The translations under genes and the position numbers were made by a program. A stretch of 64,000 nt of DNA from Tetrahymena thermophila SB210 (taxonomy: Eukaryota > Ciliophora > Oligohymenophorea > Hymenostomatida > Tetrahymenidae): positions 363,335-427,334 of the forward strand of contig NW_002476542.1 in the NCBI RefSeq assembly GCF_000189635.1. The letters are read 5' to 3'. Shown in pieces: positions 50,482 to 61,987 of the stretch; the first letter of the stretch is position 1; each line of letters starts with the position of its first letter. Under the pieces are notes generated by a model, which was not told where the DNA came from, made no database searches, and was given only the letters and a program-made list of their open reading frames with translations.

Positions 50482-53040
50482 ATGTTTTCAACAAAAAAAT
50501 ATAATTATTATTTGATATTTGTCTCATAAGTATTGTATGCCTTGAGTTATCTAATAATAAGAAAAGAGTATCAAATAGGTTATGTCTATGAACCATTCTG
50601 CTGGATTCTTCTTATGTCAATTGGTCAAAGCTTGAGTTATTTTCTATTTTTAATTTACAAATCTTATTGCAAAGTAAATTACTAAAAAGATGGAATAGAA
50701 GCTATCGAGAAAGGATTATCAATTTAGTTTAAGATTTACATATTCATAATTCCTTCTTTTCTGAACTTCCTAACCTAATTTTTATAAGCATATGCAACTT
50801 ATGTTCGTTTTAACGATTATTTTCTGCTTTATAATGGTTATCTTATTGTAATTATAGTGTCTTCTATATTTTACTTAAAACGAAAATTGCATAGACAACA
50901 TTACTTTGGCATAATTCTTAATTTGTTTAGCTTATTTTTAATAGGTATTTTAAGAGGTTATCAATATTTTTATAATTACAAAATACGTTAAGGTAATTTG
51001 AATATTTTTCCTTATTTAGCTTATATATTTTCCTGGTTTACAAATGCTGCTCAGCTGAGTTATGAAGAAATGTTGTACAGAAAATACATGTTGAATCCAG
51101 CCTAAGTTTCTGGGTATGAAGGAATGTTTGGAATAATTTTTGCGCCTATTGGAATTATAATTAACTACTATACTGATGATAATGACAATTTTTCTTATTT
51201 CGTGAGTGATGTCTTCTATTTCAATAACACATCTTTATTCTTATTAGCTTTGGTAGTAGTTTTAATAAATATTTTTTCAAGTAGTGTTAATTAGATCATC
51301 ATAAAATAGATGTCTGCACTAACCAGAGCTATTTCAGACTCTAATTCTTTTATTTTAGGATGGTTATTCTTTATGATGGCAGGTTTATATTCATTTGGAT
51401 GGTAATATCTATTTGGTTATGTCATTTCTTTTTTAGGTATAATCATATTTTGTGAAATCATAGTTCTACCATGGTTTGGATTCAATAAGAATCGAGGACA
51501 TGATTTTGTAGCTCCTAAACTAAATCGTTATTATTCTCAACAAACGTATCCTTAATAATATTAAGCAAACATTCCCATTCAGTAATAGTACAATTATAAC
51601 GGATATAATAACCAAGTGGTTAATTTGGAAAATAACCAATAAAATCAATTCTTAAATCAACCTTTATTAGCAGAGATAAATATTTCACCTAACTAATATT
51701 CATAAAGACCTTCAAATGTCTTAAATAATAACAATAATTATAATCAAAGTAAATAAGATAATATAACAGGACCCTAAAATTACCAATTTAGACCTTCAAA
51801 TATTTCTAGCTAAGATAATTAAAGCCAAAATAGACAATAAACCCTACATTAAAATCTAATTGATTAGCCAAAGAACTTTAGTTAAAATTAGTTGAATTTT
51901 TAAACCACAAAAGAAGTATTAAAGGAAATATTATCTATGTAATTTGAAAATTTGACATAAATTAAATAAATAATTGTATTAATTCAGGATATTCAAGCCA
52001 AAACTCCTTAATAAGACCATAGCACCAATAATGAAATAGCTAAAATTTTGAAAAAAATTGCAAGTTAATTGACAAATGACTACTTAAATACCATAAAAAT
52101 GAGAATGTTAAAATTGGTCTAAGAAGATTAGTATGCGAATGTTTATAAAATAAATGAAATGAGATATATTTCAGAAAGATTATCTTTCTTTGTTGATAAT
52201 AATAATAGTAATATAACAATAAAATGCATAAACGAAATAATAGCATGGATTGAGGATAGTAATTAGCCCACTGAATTTACACAAACTCTCTAAAACGTTT
52301 AAGCAATAAACTAGCTATTTTTGAGTGAATATTAGAGAAATTAGGAAATTAGATCGAATTGGAAAGATTAATATGTAGCAATCTAATAAAAATTGAAATT
52401 TAATAATAGCCAAGGATAGTAATTTGAACAGTCAAATACTTCTAACTTAAATACCTTAAACCAAAACGGACAACAAAAATTAGATTAAAATTTAATGAAT
52501 TAACCTTACTAGCTTAATTAAAATGAGCAATATTTAAGTACAACAAAATAAATATTAAAAGAAATTTTATCAACAGAATTTGAAAACTTGACATAAGTTA
52601 AACAAATCATTGTTTTAATTGATGATATCAATTCAAAAATTAATTAAAATGATTATAGTCACAAATCAAAAATAGGCAAAATTTCTCATAAAATTGCTTC
52701 TGTGTTGATAAAAAACTATTCAAATATCATCAAAATAAAAATTGTAAAATTAATTTTGGAAGATTAATTTATGAATATTTCTAAAATCAATGAAATGAGA
52801 TATATTTAAGACCGACTATATTTCCTAGTTATCAACAATAATATTAATACTAAATGTCTTAACGAAATTATCATCTGGATTGAGAACAATCTTTAACCCA
52901 ACGAATTAACATAAGTTACTTAAAACTTGTAACAAATTAATGAATAATATTTGAATGAATTAAAAAGAGATTTTTAGTAATCTGTCTCAAATTGGAATGA
53001 ATAATACCAAGCAATACAATAAAAACTTAATTTTAGCTGA
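50482..53040 (+). CDS. SLC35F6-like DMT transporter with duplicated C-terminal domain, copy 1
   Basis: One exon, 852 residues, ending at TGA. Residues about 1-350 form an integral membrane part with around ten hydrophobic segments, as in the drug/metabolite transporter superfamily. QLSYEEMLYRKYMLNP, GYEGMFGIIF and KQMSALTRAISDS resemble the middle and second half of SLC35F6/SLC35F proteins. The substrate is unknown. Residues about 360-470 are a Gln/Asn-rich linker. Then come two related blocks of about 170 residues, each starting TTKEVLKEIL or TTKQILKEIL and containing FENLTQIKQIIVLI or FENLTQVKQIIVLI, MRYISERLSFF or MRYIQDRLYFL, and WNEQYQAIQQKL at the end. These look helical and cytosolic. 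I do not recognise the tail domain. Fusion of a transporter to such a tail is unusual. Confidence 0.8.
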
Positions 53041-53970
53041 TACAAGTTAATTAAGGTATTGTATAAAAGTGACAAAATCAAGAAATAACAGCTTAATGAG
53101 GATCAGAAGAAGTTGAAAGAAATATGATTCAACAAGAATATCTTTTATTTAAAACTTAATATTTTTATTCTTATTCTTAATTTAAAGAGAAATAAACTTA
53201 CTAATTACTATTTTTATAAGTATTTTGTCTGTAATTTAATTAATTTGTAATTATTACTAATTTGAAAAGTATGGAAACTTATTTTAAAGCTGATGAAGTA
53301 GATTAACTGATATTATGTAAAATTTTACTTTTTCTTCACTAGTAGAACTAACTGAAGAAGTTGCTTTTAACTAGATACTATGTATTTAATAATCCAAAGG
53401 TTAACCTATATTTTAATCTAAAAAAAATTAGGAATAAAAAAAAATAATTTAAAAATCCTTTTACAATTAATTAATTTACAACAATCACCTTATAGTTTAA
53501 AGCTTAATAACGTGTTTGATTATTTTTTTATATATTAGATATTTTTGTAAATTAAATTTCATTTTTTTTATTAAAAAAAAAATCTCTACCTATTTTCGAA
53601 AATAATACCCCCATCTAAAAGCTGTTCGATTATTAAGATATTAATACTTTGTGGCTATTCTTTCACTTAACTTAATGAGGAGAAAAAAAAGTAAAAATAA
53701 TTAGAAATTTAAAATAAAAGGGAAAAAGATAAATAAATAAATAAATAAATCAAATATTTTTTCTAAAATTAAAATTCAATCAAATTAAATCCATAAATAT
53801 TTATTTATCCTTTTTGATTAATACTCAATATTATCTTCACTTACAATCATAATAAATATATTAATGAAATTTTTCAACAAAAGAATAAAAATAAAATGTG
53901 TTAAAATAAAATAGCTACATATTTTAATTTTTATGGTTAATTAATAGAGTTTGTTTTTTGCTGATGTTTG

Positions 53971-54054
<84 letters not shown>

Positions 54055-54381
54055 TTTGAAATAAAATATATAGATCTTTTCTAAAATATTTCCACAATTT
54101 AAATAAAAGCTTCTCAATTAGTGCGTAATAATATTTTTTGTAATTGTTAAGCTTATCTTTATTATTTATTTAATTATACGAGAAAATAATGCCAAAATAA
54201 AAATAAGGAATTTAAAATGAAGAATAACTTTTAAAAAATTAATTAATTAATTAAATATCATTTCTAAAACTAAAAAATAATCAAATTAAAGGAAAAAAGA
54301 TTTTCACTTGTTGATAAATACTCAAAATTGCTATAACTTGCAGCCAATAAATAAATAAACAAGCAAGCACATTACCTAATA
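53041..54381. other. Spacer between copies 1 and 2
   Basis: Includes the 3' flank of copy 1 and the upstream spacer of copy 2. The spacer carries a (CTAT)n expansion at 53971-54051. No gene seen. Confidence 0.6.
53971..54051. repeat. (CTAT)20 microsatellite
   Basis: About twenty perfect CTAT units, 330 bases upstream of the copy 2 start. The same place in copies 1 and 3 (near 50148 and 57903) has only two or three units, so the expansion happened after the triplication. Confidence 0.95.
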
Positions 54382-56871
54382 ATGTTTTCAACAAAAAAGT
54401 AAACTTGCTATTTAATATTTACCTCATAAGTATTGTGTGCCTTGAGTTAACTCATAATACGTGCAGAGTATCGAATTAATAATTTCTATTATCCACTCTG
54501 CTAGATTCTTCTTTTGTCAATTGCTCAAAGCTTGAGTTATTGTCTCTTTTATATTTACAAATCTAAATACAAAGTAAATTACGAATAAGATAAAGCATAA
54601 TCTATAGAGAAAGGATTATCAAGTTAGTTTAACATTTAGATATTCATAATTCCTTCTTTTCTGAACTTCCTAACCTAATATTTGTAAGTATATGCAACTT
54701 ATGCTTTTTTTTTCCTTTACCTTATGCTTTAAAATGGTTATCTTACTTTAATTATAGTGTCTTCTATATTTTTCTTAAAACGAAAATTGCATAGACAACA
54801 TTACTTTGGCATATTTCTTAATTTGCTTAGCTTATTTTTAATAAGTAGTATTGATACTTATCAAATTTATTATTGTGACTAAGCAGATTAATCTTTTTCG
54901 CAGTGGAGTGTCTTTCCTTATTTAGCTTATATAATTTCCTGGTTTACAAATGCTGCTCAGCTGAGTTATGAAGAAATGTTGTACAGAAAATACATGTTGA
55001 ATCCAGCCTAAGTTTCTGGGTATGAGGGAATGTTTGGAATAATTTTTGCGCTTATTGGATGTTTAATTGGCACTTATTTTTAAAATGATTATATTTAAGA
55101 AGATTTTTATTAATTTGTGAGTTAAGTCTTCTCATTCAAAAACCCTGCTATATTCTTTTTAGTTTTGGTAGTAGTTTTAATAAATATTTTTTCAAGCTGT
55201 GTTAATTAGATCATCATAAAATAGATGTCTGCACTAACCAGAGCCATTTCAGACTCTAATTCTTTTATTTTAGGATGGTTACTCTTTATGATGGCTGGTT
55301 ATTATTCATTTGGATGGTAATATCTATTAGGTTATGTCATTTCTATATTAGGTATAATCATATTTTGTGAAATCTTAGTTCTACCATGGTTTGGATTCAA
55401 TAAGAATCGAGGACATGATTTTGTAGCTCCTAAATTAAATTATTATTATTCTCAAGAAGCATATCCTTATTACTATTAAGCAAACATTCCCATTCAATAA
55501 TAATAAAATTATAATGGATATAATAACTAAGTGATTAATTTGGAAAATAACCAATAAAATCAATTCTTAAATCAACCTTTATTAGCAGAGATAAATTTAG
55601 CACCTAACCAATAGTTATAAAGACCTTCAAATATTTCTAACTAAGATTATTATAGCCAAAATAGACAATAAACCCTACATTAAAATCTAATTGATTAGCC
55701 AAATAACTTTAGTTAAAATTAGTTGAATTTTTAAACCACAAAGGAAGTATTAAAGGAAATATTATCTATGTAATTTGAAAATTTGACATAAATTAAATAA
55801 ATAATTGTATTAATTCAGGATATTCAAGCCAAAACTCCTTAATAAGACCATAGCACCAAAAATGAAATAGCTAAAATTTTGAAAAAAATTGCAAGTTAAT
55901 TGACAAATGACTACTTAAATACCATAAAAATGAGAATGTTAAAATTGGTCTAAGAAGATTAGTATGCGAATGTTTATAAAATAAATGAAATGAGATATAT
56001 TTCAGAAAGATTATCTTTCTTAGTTGATAATAATAATAGTAATATAACAATAAAATCCATAAACGAAATAATAGCATGGATTGAGGATAATCATTAGCCC
56101 ACTGAATTTACACAAACTCTCTAAAACATTTAAGCAATAAACTAGCTATTTTTGAGTGAATACTAGAGAAATTAGGAATCTGGATTGAATTGGAAAGATT
56201 AATATGAAGCAATCTAATAAAAATTGAAATTTAATAATAGTCAAGGATAGTAATTTGAACAGTCAAATATTTCTAACTCAAATACTTTAAACCAAAGCGG
56301 ACAACAAAAATTAGATTAAAATTTAATGAATTAACCTTACTAGCTTAATTAAAATGAACAATATTTAAATACAACAAAAGAAGTATTAAAAGAAATTTTA
56401 TCGACAGAATTTGAAAACTTGACATAAGTTAAACAAATCATTGTTTTAATTGATTATATCAATTCAAAAATTAATTAAAATGATCATAGTCACAAATCAG
56501 AAATAGGCAAAATATCTCATAAAATTGCTTCTGTGTTGATAAAAAACTATTCAAATATCATCAAAATAAAAATTGTAAAATTAATTTTGGAAGATTAATT
56601 TATGAATATTTCTAAAATAAATGAAATGAGGTATATTTAAGACAGACTATATTTCCTAGTTATCAACAGTAATATTAATACTAAATGTCTTAACGAAATT
56701 ATCATCTGGATTGAGAACAATCTTTAACCTAATGGATTAACATAAGTAACTGAAAATTTGTAACAAATTAATGAATAATTTTTAAATGAATAAAAGAGAG
56801 ATTTTTAGTAATCTGTCTCAAATTGGAATGAATAATACCAAGCAATATTGTAAAAACTTAATTCTAGCTGA
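54382..56871 (+). CDS. SLC35F6-like DMT transporter with duplicated C-terminal domain, copy 2
   Basis: One exon, 829 residues, TGA stop. Same architecture as copy 1: a DMT-type membrane domain, a Gln/Asn-rich linker and two related helical tail blocks. It differs by a shorter linker: the stretch present in copies 1 and 3 around NVLNNNNNYNQSKQDNIT is missing, an in-frame loss. The loop after hydrophobic segment 4-5 (SSIDTYQIYYCDQAD) and the loop after GYEGMFG are unlike those of copy 1. The frame is open throughout despite these differences, which indicates selection for a protein. Confidence 0.8.
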
Positions 56872-58243
56872 TATAAGTACATTAAAGCATTGAATAAAAG
56901 AGACAAATCAAGAAATAACAGCCTAATGAAGATCAGAAGAAGTTGATAGAAATATGATTCAACTAGAACATCTTCTATTTTTCCTTAAAATTTTATTTGT
57001 ATTCTTAATTTAAAGAGAAATAAACTAACTAACTAACTATAAGTATTTTTTGTGTAATTTTATTTTTTTAATTTTAAATGTAATCTTAGGTTTCTTAAAT
57101 AAGTTAAATTGCTTATTTTAAATTTTACTTTTTTTAAATAGAAATTAATATAATATTAAATAAATTTAGGCAATATTATTTTTAATATTTTTAATTATTT
57201 AATTTGAATTTATACTAATTTGAAAAGTATGGAAATTTTTTTTAAAGTTGATGATACAGACTAACTAATATTATATAAAATTTTACTTTTTCTTCACGAG
57301 TAGAACTAACTGACGAAGCTGTTTTTAAATAGATATTATGCATTTAATAATTCAAAGATTAACCTAGTATAAACTATACACCATGCGTCAAAATAAATAG
57401 GTAGAAATTTTTATTTGAAAAACTTTTGAAATTGTCAAGATATTTTCAGTTTAATTTGAAAGAGAGTACTTTCTTTAATTCTAGTTTTATGTAGATGTCT
57501 GCTATCCTTTTTTTATTAAGATATCTACCTATTTTCGAAAATAATACCCCGATCTAAAAATTGTTGGATGAATTATTAAGAGATTAATATTTTAGCTTTA
57601 CTTAAGGATTTACTTATAGGAGAAAATAGAGTGAAAATAATTAGAAATTTAAAACAAGAGGGAAAAAGATTAATAAATAAACAAATCATATATTATTTCT
57701 AAAATTAGATTTCAATCAAATTAAAGCCATAAATATTTATTTTTCCTTTTTAATTAATACTATATATTATCTTCACTTTTGATTGTTAAGCATATTACCG
57801 AAAATTTTAAACAAAAGAATAAAAATAAGATGTGATAAAATAAAAAAACTACATATTTTAATTATTGTGGCTAATTAATAGAGTTTGTTTTTTACTGATA
57901 TTTGCTATCTATCTATCTTTTTTGAAAAAAAAATATATAGATCTTTTCTAAAATATGTCCACAATTTAAATAAAAGCTTCTCAATTAGTGCGTAATAATA
58001 TTTTTTGTAATTGTTAAGCTTAACTTAACTATTTACTTATACGAAAAAATAGTACCAAAATAAATATATGAAATTTAAAATGAAGAATAATTTAAAAAAA
58101 TAAATAAATTAATTAAATATCATTTCTAAAATTAAAAAATAATCAAATTAAAGGAAAAAAGATTTTCACTTGTTGATAAATACTCAAAATTGCCATAACT
58201 TGCAGCCAATAAATAAATAAGCAAGCAAGCATTTTACCTAACA
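56872..58243. other. Spacer between copies 2 and 3
   Basis: Holds the 3' flank of copy 2 (about 57030-57380 is related to the flanks of copies 1 and 3) and the upstream spacer of copy 3. No gene seen. Confidence 0.6.
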
Positions 58244-60817
58244 ATGTCTTCAACAAAAAAATAAATTAGTTGTTTAATATTTGCCTCATAAGTATTGCGT
58301 GCCTTGAGCTAACTCATAATACGTGAAGAGTATTAAATTAATCATTTCTATTATCCACTCTGCTAGATTCTTCTTTTGTCAATTGCTCAAAGCTTGAGTT
58401 ATTGTCTCTTTTATATTTACAAATCTAAATACAAAGTAAATTACGAATAAGATAAAGCATAATCTATAGAGAAAGGATTATCAAGTTAGTTTAAAATTTA
58501 GATATTCATAATTCCTTCTTTTCTGAACTTCCTAACCTAATATTTGTAAGTATATGCAACTTATGGCTTTTTTTACATTTATCTTCAGCTTTAAAATGGT
58601 TTTCTTATTGTAATTACAGTGTCTTCTATATTTTTATTAAAACGAAATTTGCATAGACAACATTACTTTGGCATATTACTTAATTTGCTTAGCCTATTTT
58701 TATTATTTTTTTCACATGATTAATAAATGTATTATGCTGATGATACAAATTAATATGTTATGAAATGGGATGTCTTTCCAATTTTAGCTTTTATATTTTC
58801 CTGGTTTACAAATGCTGCTCAGCTGAGTTATGAAGAAATGTTGTACAGAAAATACATGTTAAATCCAGCCTAAGTTTCTGGGTATGAAGGAATGTTTGGA
58901 ATTATTTTTGCTCTTATTGGAAGTTTAGTTTGGACTTATATTCATAATTAATATTTTTAAGAAGATTTTTATTCATTTGTGAGTTAAGTCTTCTCATTCA
59001 AAAACCCTGCTATATTCTTTTTAGTTTTGGTAGTAGTTTTAATAAATATTTTTTCAAGCTGTGTTAATTAGATCATCATAAAATAGATGTCTGCACTAAC
59101 CAGAGCTATTTCAGACTCTAATTCTTTTATTTTAGGATTGTTACTCTTTATGATGGCTGGTTATTATTCATTTATATGGTAATATCTATTAGGTTATGTC
59201 ATTTCTATATTAGGTACAATCATATTTTGTGAAATCTTAGTTCTACCATGGTTTGGATTCAATAAGAATCGAGGACATGATTTTGTAGCTCCTAAACTAA
59301 ATCTTTATTATTTTCAATAAACGTATCCTTAATAATATTAAGCAAACATTCCGATTCAGTTTTAGTACAATTATAACGGATATAATAACCAAGTGGTTAA
59401 TTTGGAAAATAACCAATAAAATCAATTCTTAAATCAACCTTTATTAGCAGAGATAAATATTTCACCTAACTAATATTCATAAAGACCTTCAAATGTCTTA
59501 AATAATAACAATAATTATAATCAAAGTAAATAAGATAATATAACAGGACCCTAAAATTACCAATTTAGACCTTCAAATATTTCTAGCTAAGATAATTAAA
59601 GCCAAAATAGACAATATACCCTACATTAAAATCTAATTGCTTAGCCAAACAACTTTAGTTAAAATTAGTTGAATTTTTAAACCACAAAAGAAGTATTAAA
59701 GGAAATATTATCTATGTAATTTGAAAATTTGACATAAATTAAATAAATAATTGCATTAATTCAGGATATTCAAGCCAAAACTCCTTTATAAGACCATAGC
59801 ACCAAAAATGAAATAGCTAAAATTTTGAAAAAAATTGCAAGTTAATTGACAAATGACTACTTAAATACCATAAAAATGAGAATGTTAAAATTGGTCTAAG
59901 AAGATTAGTATGCGAATGTTTATAAAATAAATGAAATGAGATATATTTCAGAAAGATTATCTTTCTTAGTTGATAATAATAATAGTAATATAACAATAAA
60001 ATCCATAAACGAAATAATAGCATGGATTGAGGATAATCATTAGCCCACTGAATTTACACAAACTCTCTAAAACATTTAAGCAATAAACTAGTTATTTTTG
60101 AGTGAATATTAGAGAAATTAGGAAATTAGATCAAATTGGATAGATTAATATGAAGCAATCTAATAAAAATTGAAATCTAATAATAGCCAAGAATAGTAAT
60201 TTGAACAGTCAAATACGACTAACTAAAATACCTTAAACCAAAACGAACAACAAAAATTAAATTAAAATTTAATTAATTAAGCTTACTAGCTTAATTAAAA
60301 TAAGTAATATTTAAATATAACAAAAGAAGTATTAAAAGAAATTTTATCGACAGAATTTGAAAACTTGACATAAGTTAAACAAATCATAGTTTTAATTGAT
60401 GATATCAATTCAAAGATTAATTAAAATGATCATAGTCACAAATCAAAAATAGGTAAAATTTCTAATAAAATTGCTTCTGTGTTGATAAAAAACTATTCAA
60501 ATATCATCAAAATAAAAATTGTAAAATTAATTTTGGATGATTAATTTATGAATATTTCTAGAATAAATGAAATGAGGTATATTTAAGACAGACTATATTT
60601 CCTTGTTATCAACAATAATATTGATACTAAATGTCTTAGCGAAATTATCATCTGGATTGAGAACAATCTTTAACCCAACGAATTAACACAAGTTACCGAA
60701 AACTTGTAACAAATTAATGAATAATTTTTGAATGAATAAAAGAGAGATTTTTAGTAATCTGTATCAAATTGGAATGAATAATACCAAGTAATACTATAAA
60801 AACTGAATTCTAGCTGA
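58244..60817 (+). CDS. SLC35F6-like DMT transporter with duplicated C-terminal domain, copy 3
   Basis: One exon, 857 residues, TGA stop. Membrane domain and tail are as in copies 1 and 2, with the same core motifs (QLSYEEMLYRKYMLNP, GYEGMFGIIF). It shares the full linker with copy 1. In the region after the second variable loop (FFLVLVVVLINIFSSCVNQ) it matches copy 2, so it is a mosaic of the two. The first variable loop is its own (SHDQQMYYADDTNQ). The start is MSSTKKQIS where copies 1 and 2 have MFSTKK. Confidence 0.8.
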
Positions 60818-61987
60818 TATAAGTGCATTAAATCAGTGAACACACAAAAGTGATAAAATCAAGAAATAACAGCCTAATGAAGATGAGAAGATGTTGAAAG
60901 AAATATGATTCAACTAGAATATATTTTATTTTATACTTAAAATTATTATTTTATTCTTAATTTAAAGAGAAATAAATTGATTAATTATTATTTTATTATT
61001 TTTTGTCTGTAATTTAATTTATTTTTTTAATTTTAAATTTTAATCTTAGATTTCTAAAATAAGCTAAATTGCTTATTGAAAATTTTATTTTATTTTTATA
61101 ATAGAAATTAATATAATATTAAATAAGTTTATGCAATAGTATAATTATATATTTTATTATTTAATAAAAAAGATTCTTTAACCTAAGTTTTTTATTAATA
61201 AAAATGAATTAAAAAAAATAGCTTTGAACTAACAAATTCATATAAATATGCCCAAACTACTTGATTTTAATTAGATTTTTGGTTATATTTTAAGTCAAAA
61301 TTACTTTTATTTATTCAAAAATATTTTATTATTTTGGTTTTTTGATATAAATATAAAATTAACTCTTATTTAAGGAAAATTAAAAATAAGTTTTCAAAAA
61401 TTTATCTATCAATAAGAATATTCTTAAATTAAATAAATTGAAAATAGTATTACATTTTTATTATTGCAATACATATATAAAAATGAATATTTTTAAAGTT
61501 GAATTAATCTTACTTATTTCACAAATAAAAGAAAAGTATTTATTTTTGAGACATCTCAAGATTTTAATAATAGTATGAAAAAATTAACTTTGAGAAGCTA
61601 TGCATTTCAATATCTTTAATAATTGTTGGTTTTTATTATATTATTTTTTTATGTTTAAAATCCTGAGAATATTTGTTTAAAATTGTTTGTATTAGGCTAT
61701 TATCAAATAAATTAACTATTTAATTTAAATTAATATTTTTCTTTCATTTGGGTATCTTATGAATTATGTTATTGGTTATTTTTAGATAAGGAATTTAATT
61801 GGAAAAAACCTAATTTTTAACTCAAAAAGTAATTTAGAAAAGAATTAATAAGGAAGATTTCTATTCTTATCATACCAGAATTGCATCAATTAAAAATTTA
61901 GCTTAAAAGAATTTAAAAAAATCAATTATTAATTGAGAATAACATTGATAAGAAGAGGAAAAACAAAAGACTCATAAAAAAAAACAA
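60818..61987. other. Spacer, no gene seen
   Basis: The first 300 bases are the 3' flank of the third transporter copy. After that it is A/T-rich simple sequence up to the start of the Cys-rich protein gene. Confidence 0.55.

Larger units (their letters stand above)
49758..61000 (+). repeat. Head-to-tail triplication of a 3.9-kb transporter gene unit
   Basis: Three direct units start near 49758, 53575 and 57515 at a shared sequence (ATCTACCTATTTTC with AATACCCC). Each has an upstream spacer of about 700-800 bases, then one gene, then a 3' flank. Start codons are 3900 and 3862 bases apart. Spacers and genes are both strongly alike, so the array arose by tandem duplication. Spacers have drifted by indels while all three genes stay open. 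Confidence 0.88.

Noticed and set aside
52040-60023. Repeated small reading frames on the minus strand at 52040-52246, 55871-56077 and 59817-60023
   Set aside because: They are antisense shadows of the conserved tail block of the three plus-strand transporter genes and have no start context or family of their own.
50482-60817. Transporter genes as pseudogenes full of stops
   Set aside because: Under the standard code they are riddled with TAA and TAG. With the ciliate code all three are open from ATG to TGA, with lengths divisible by three and conserved ends, so they are genes.
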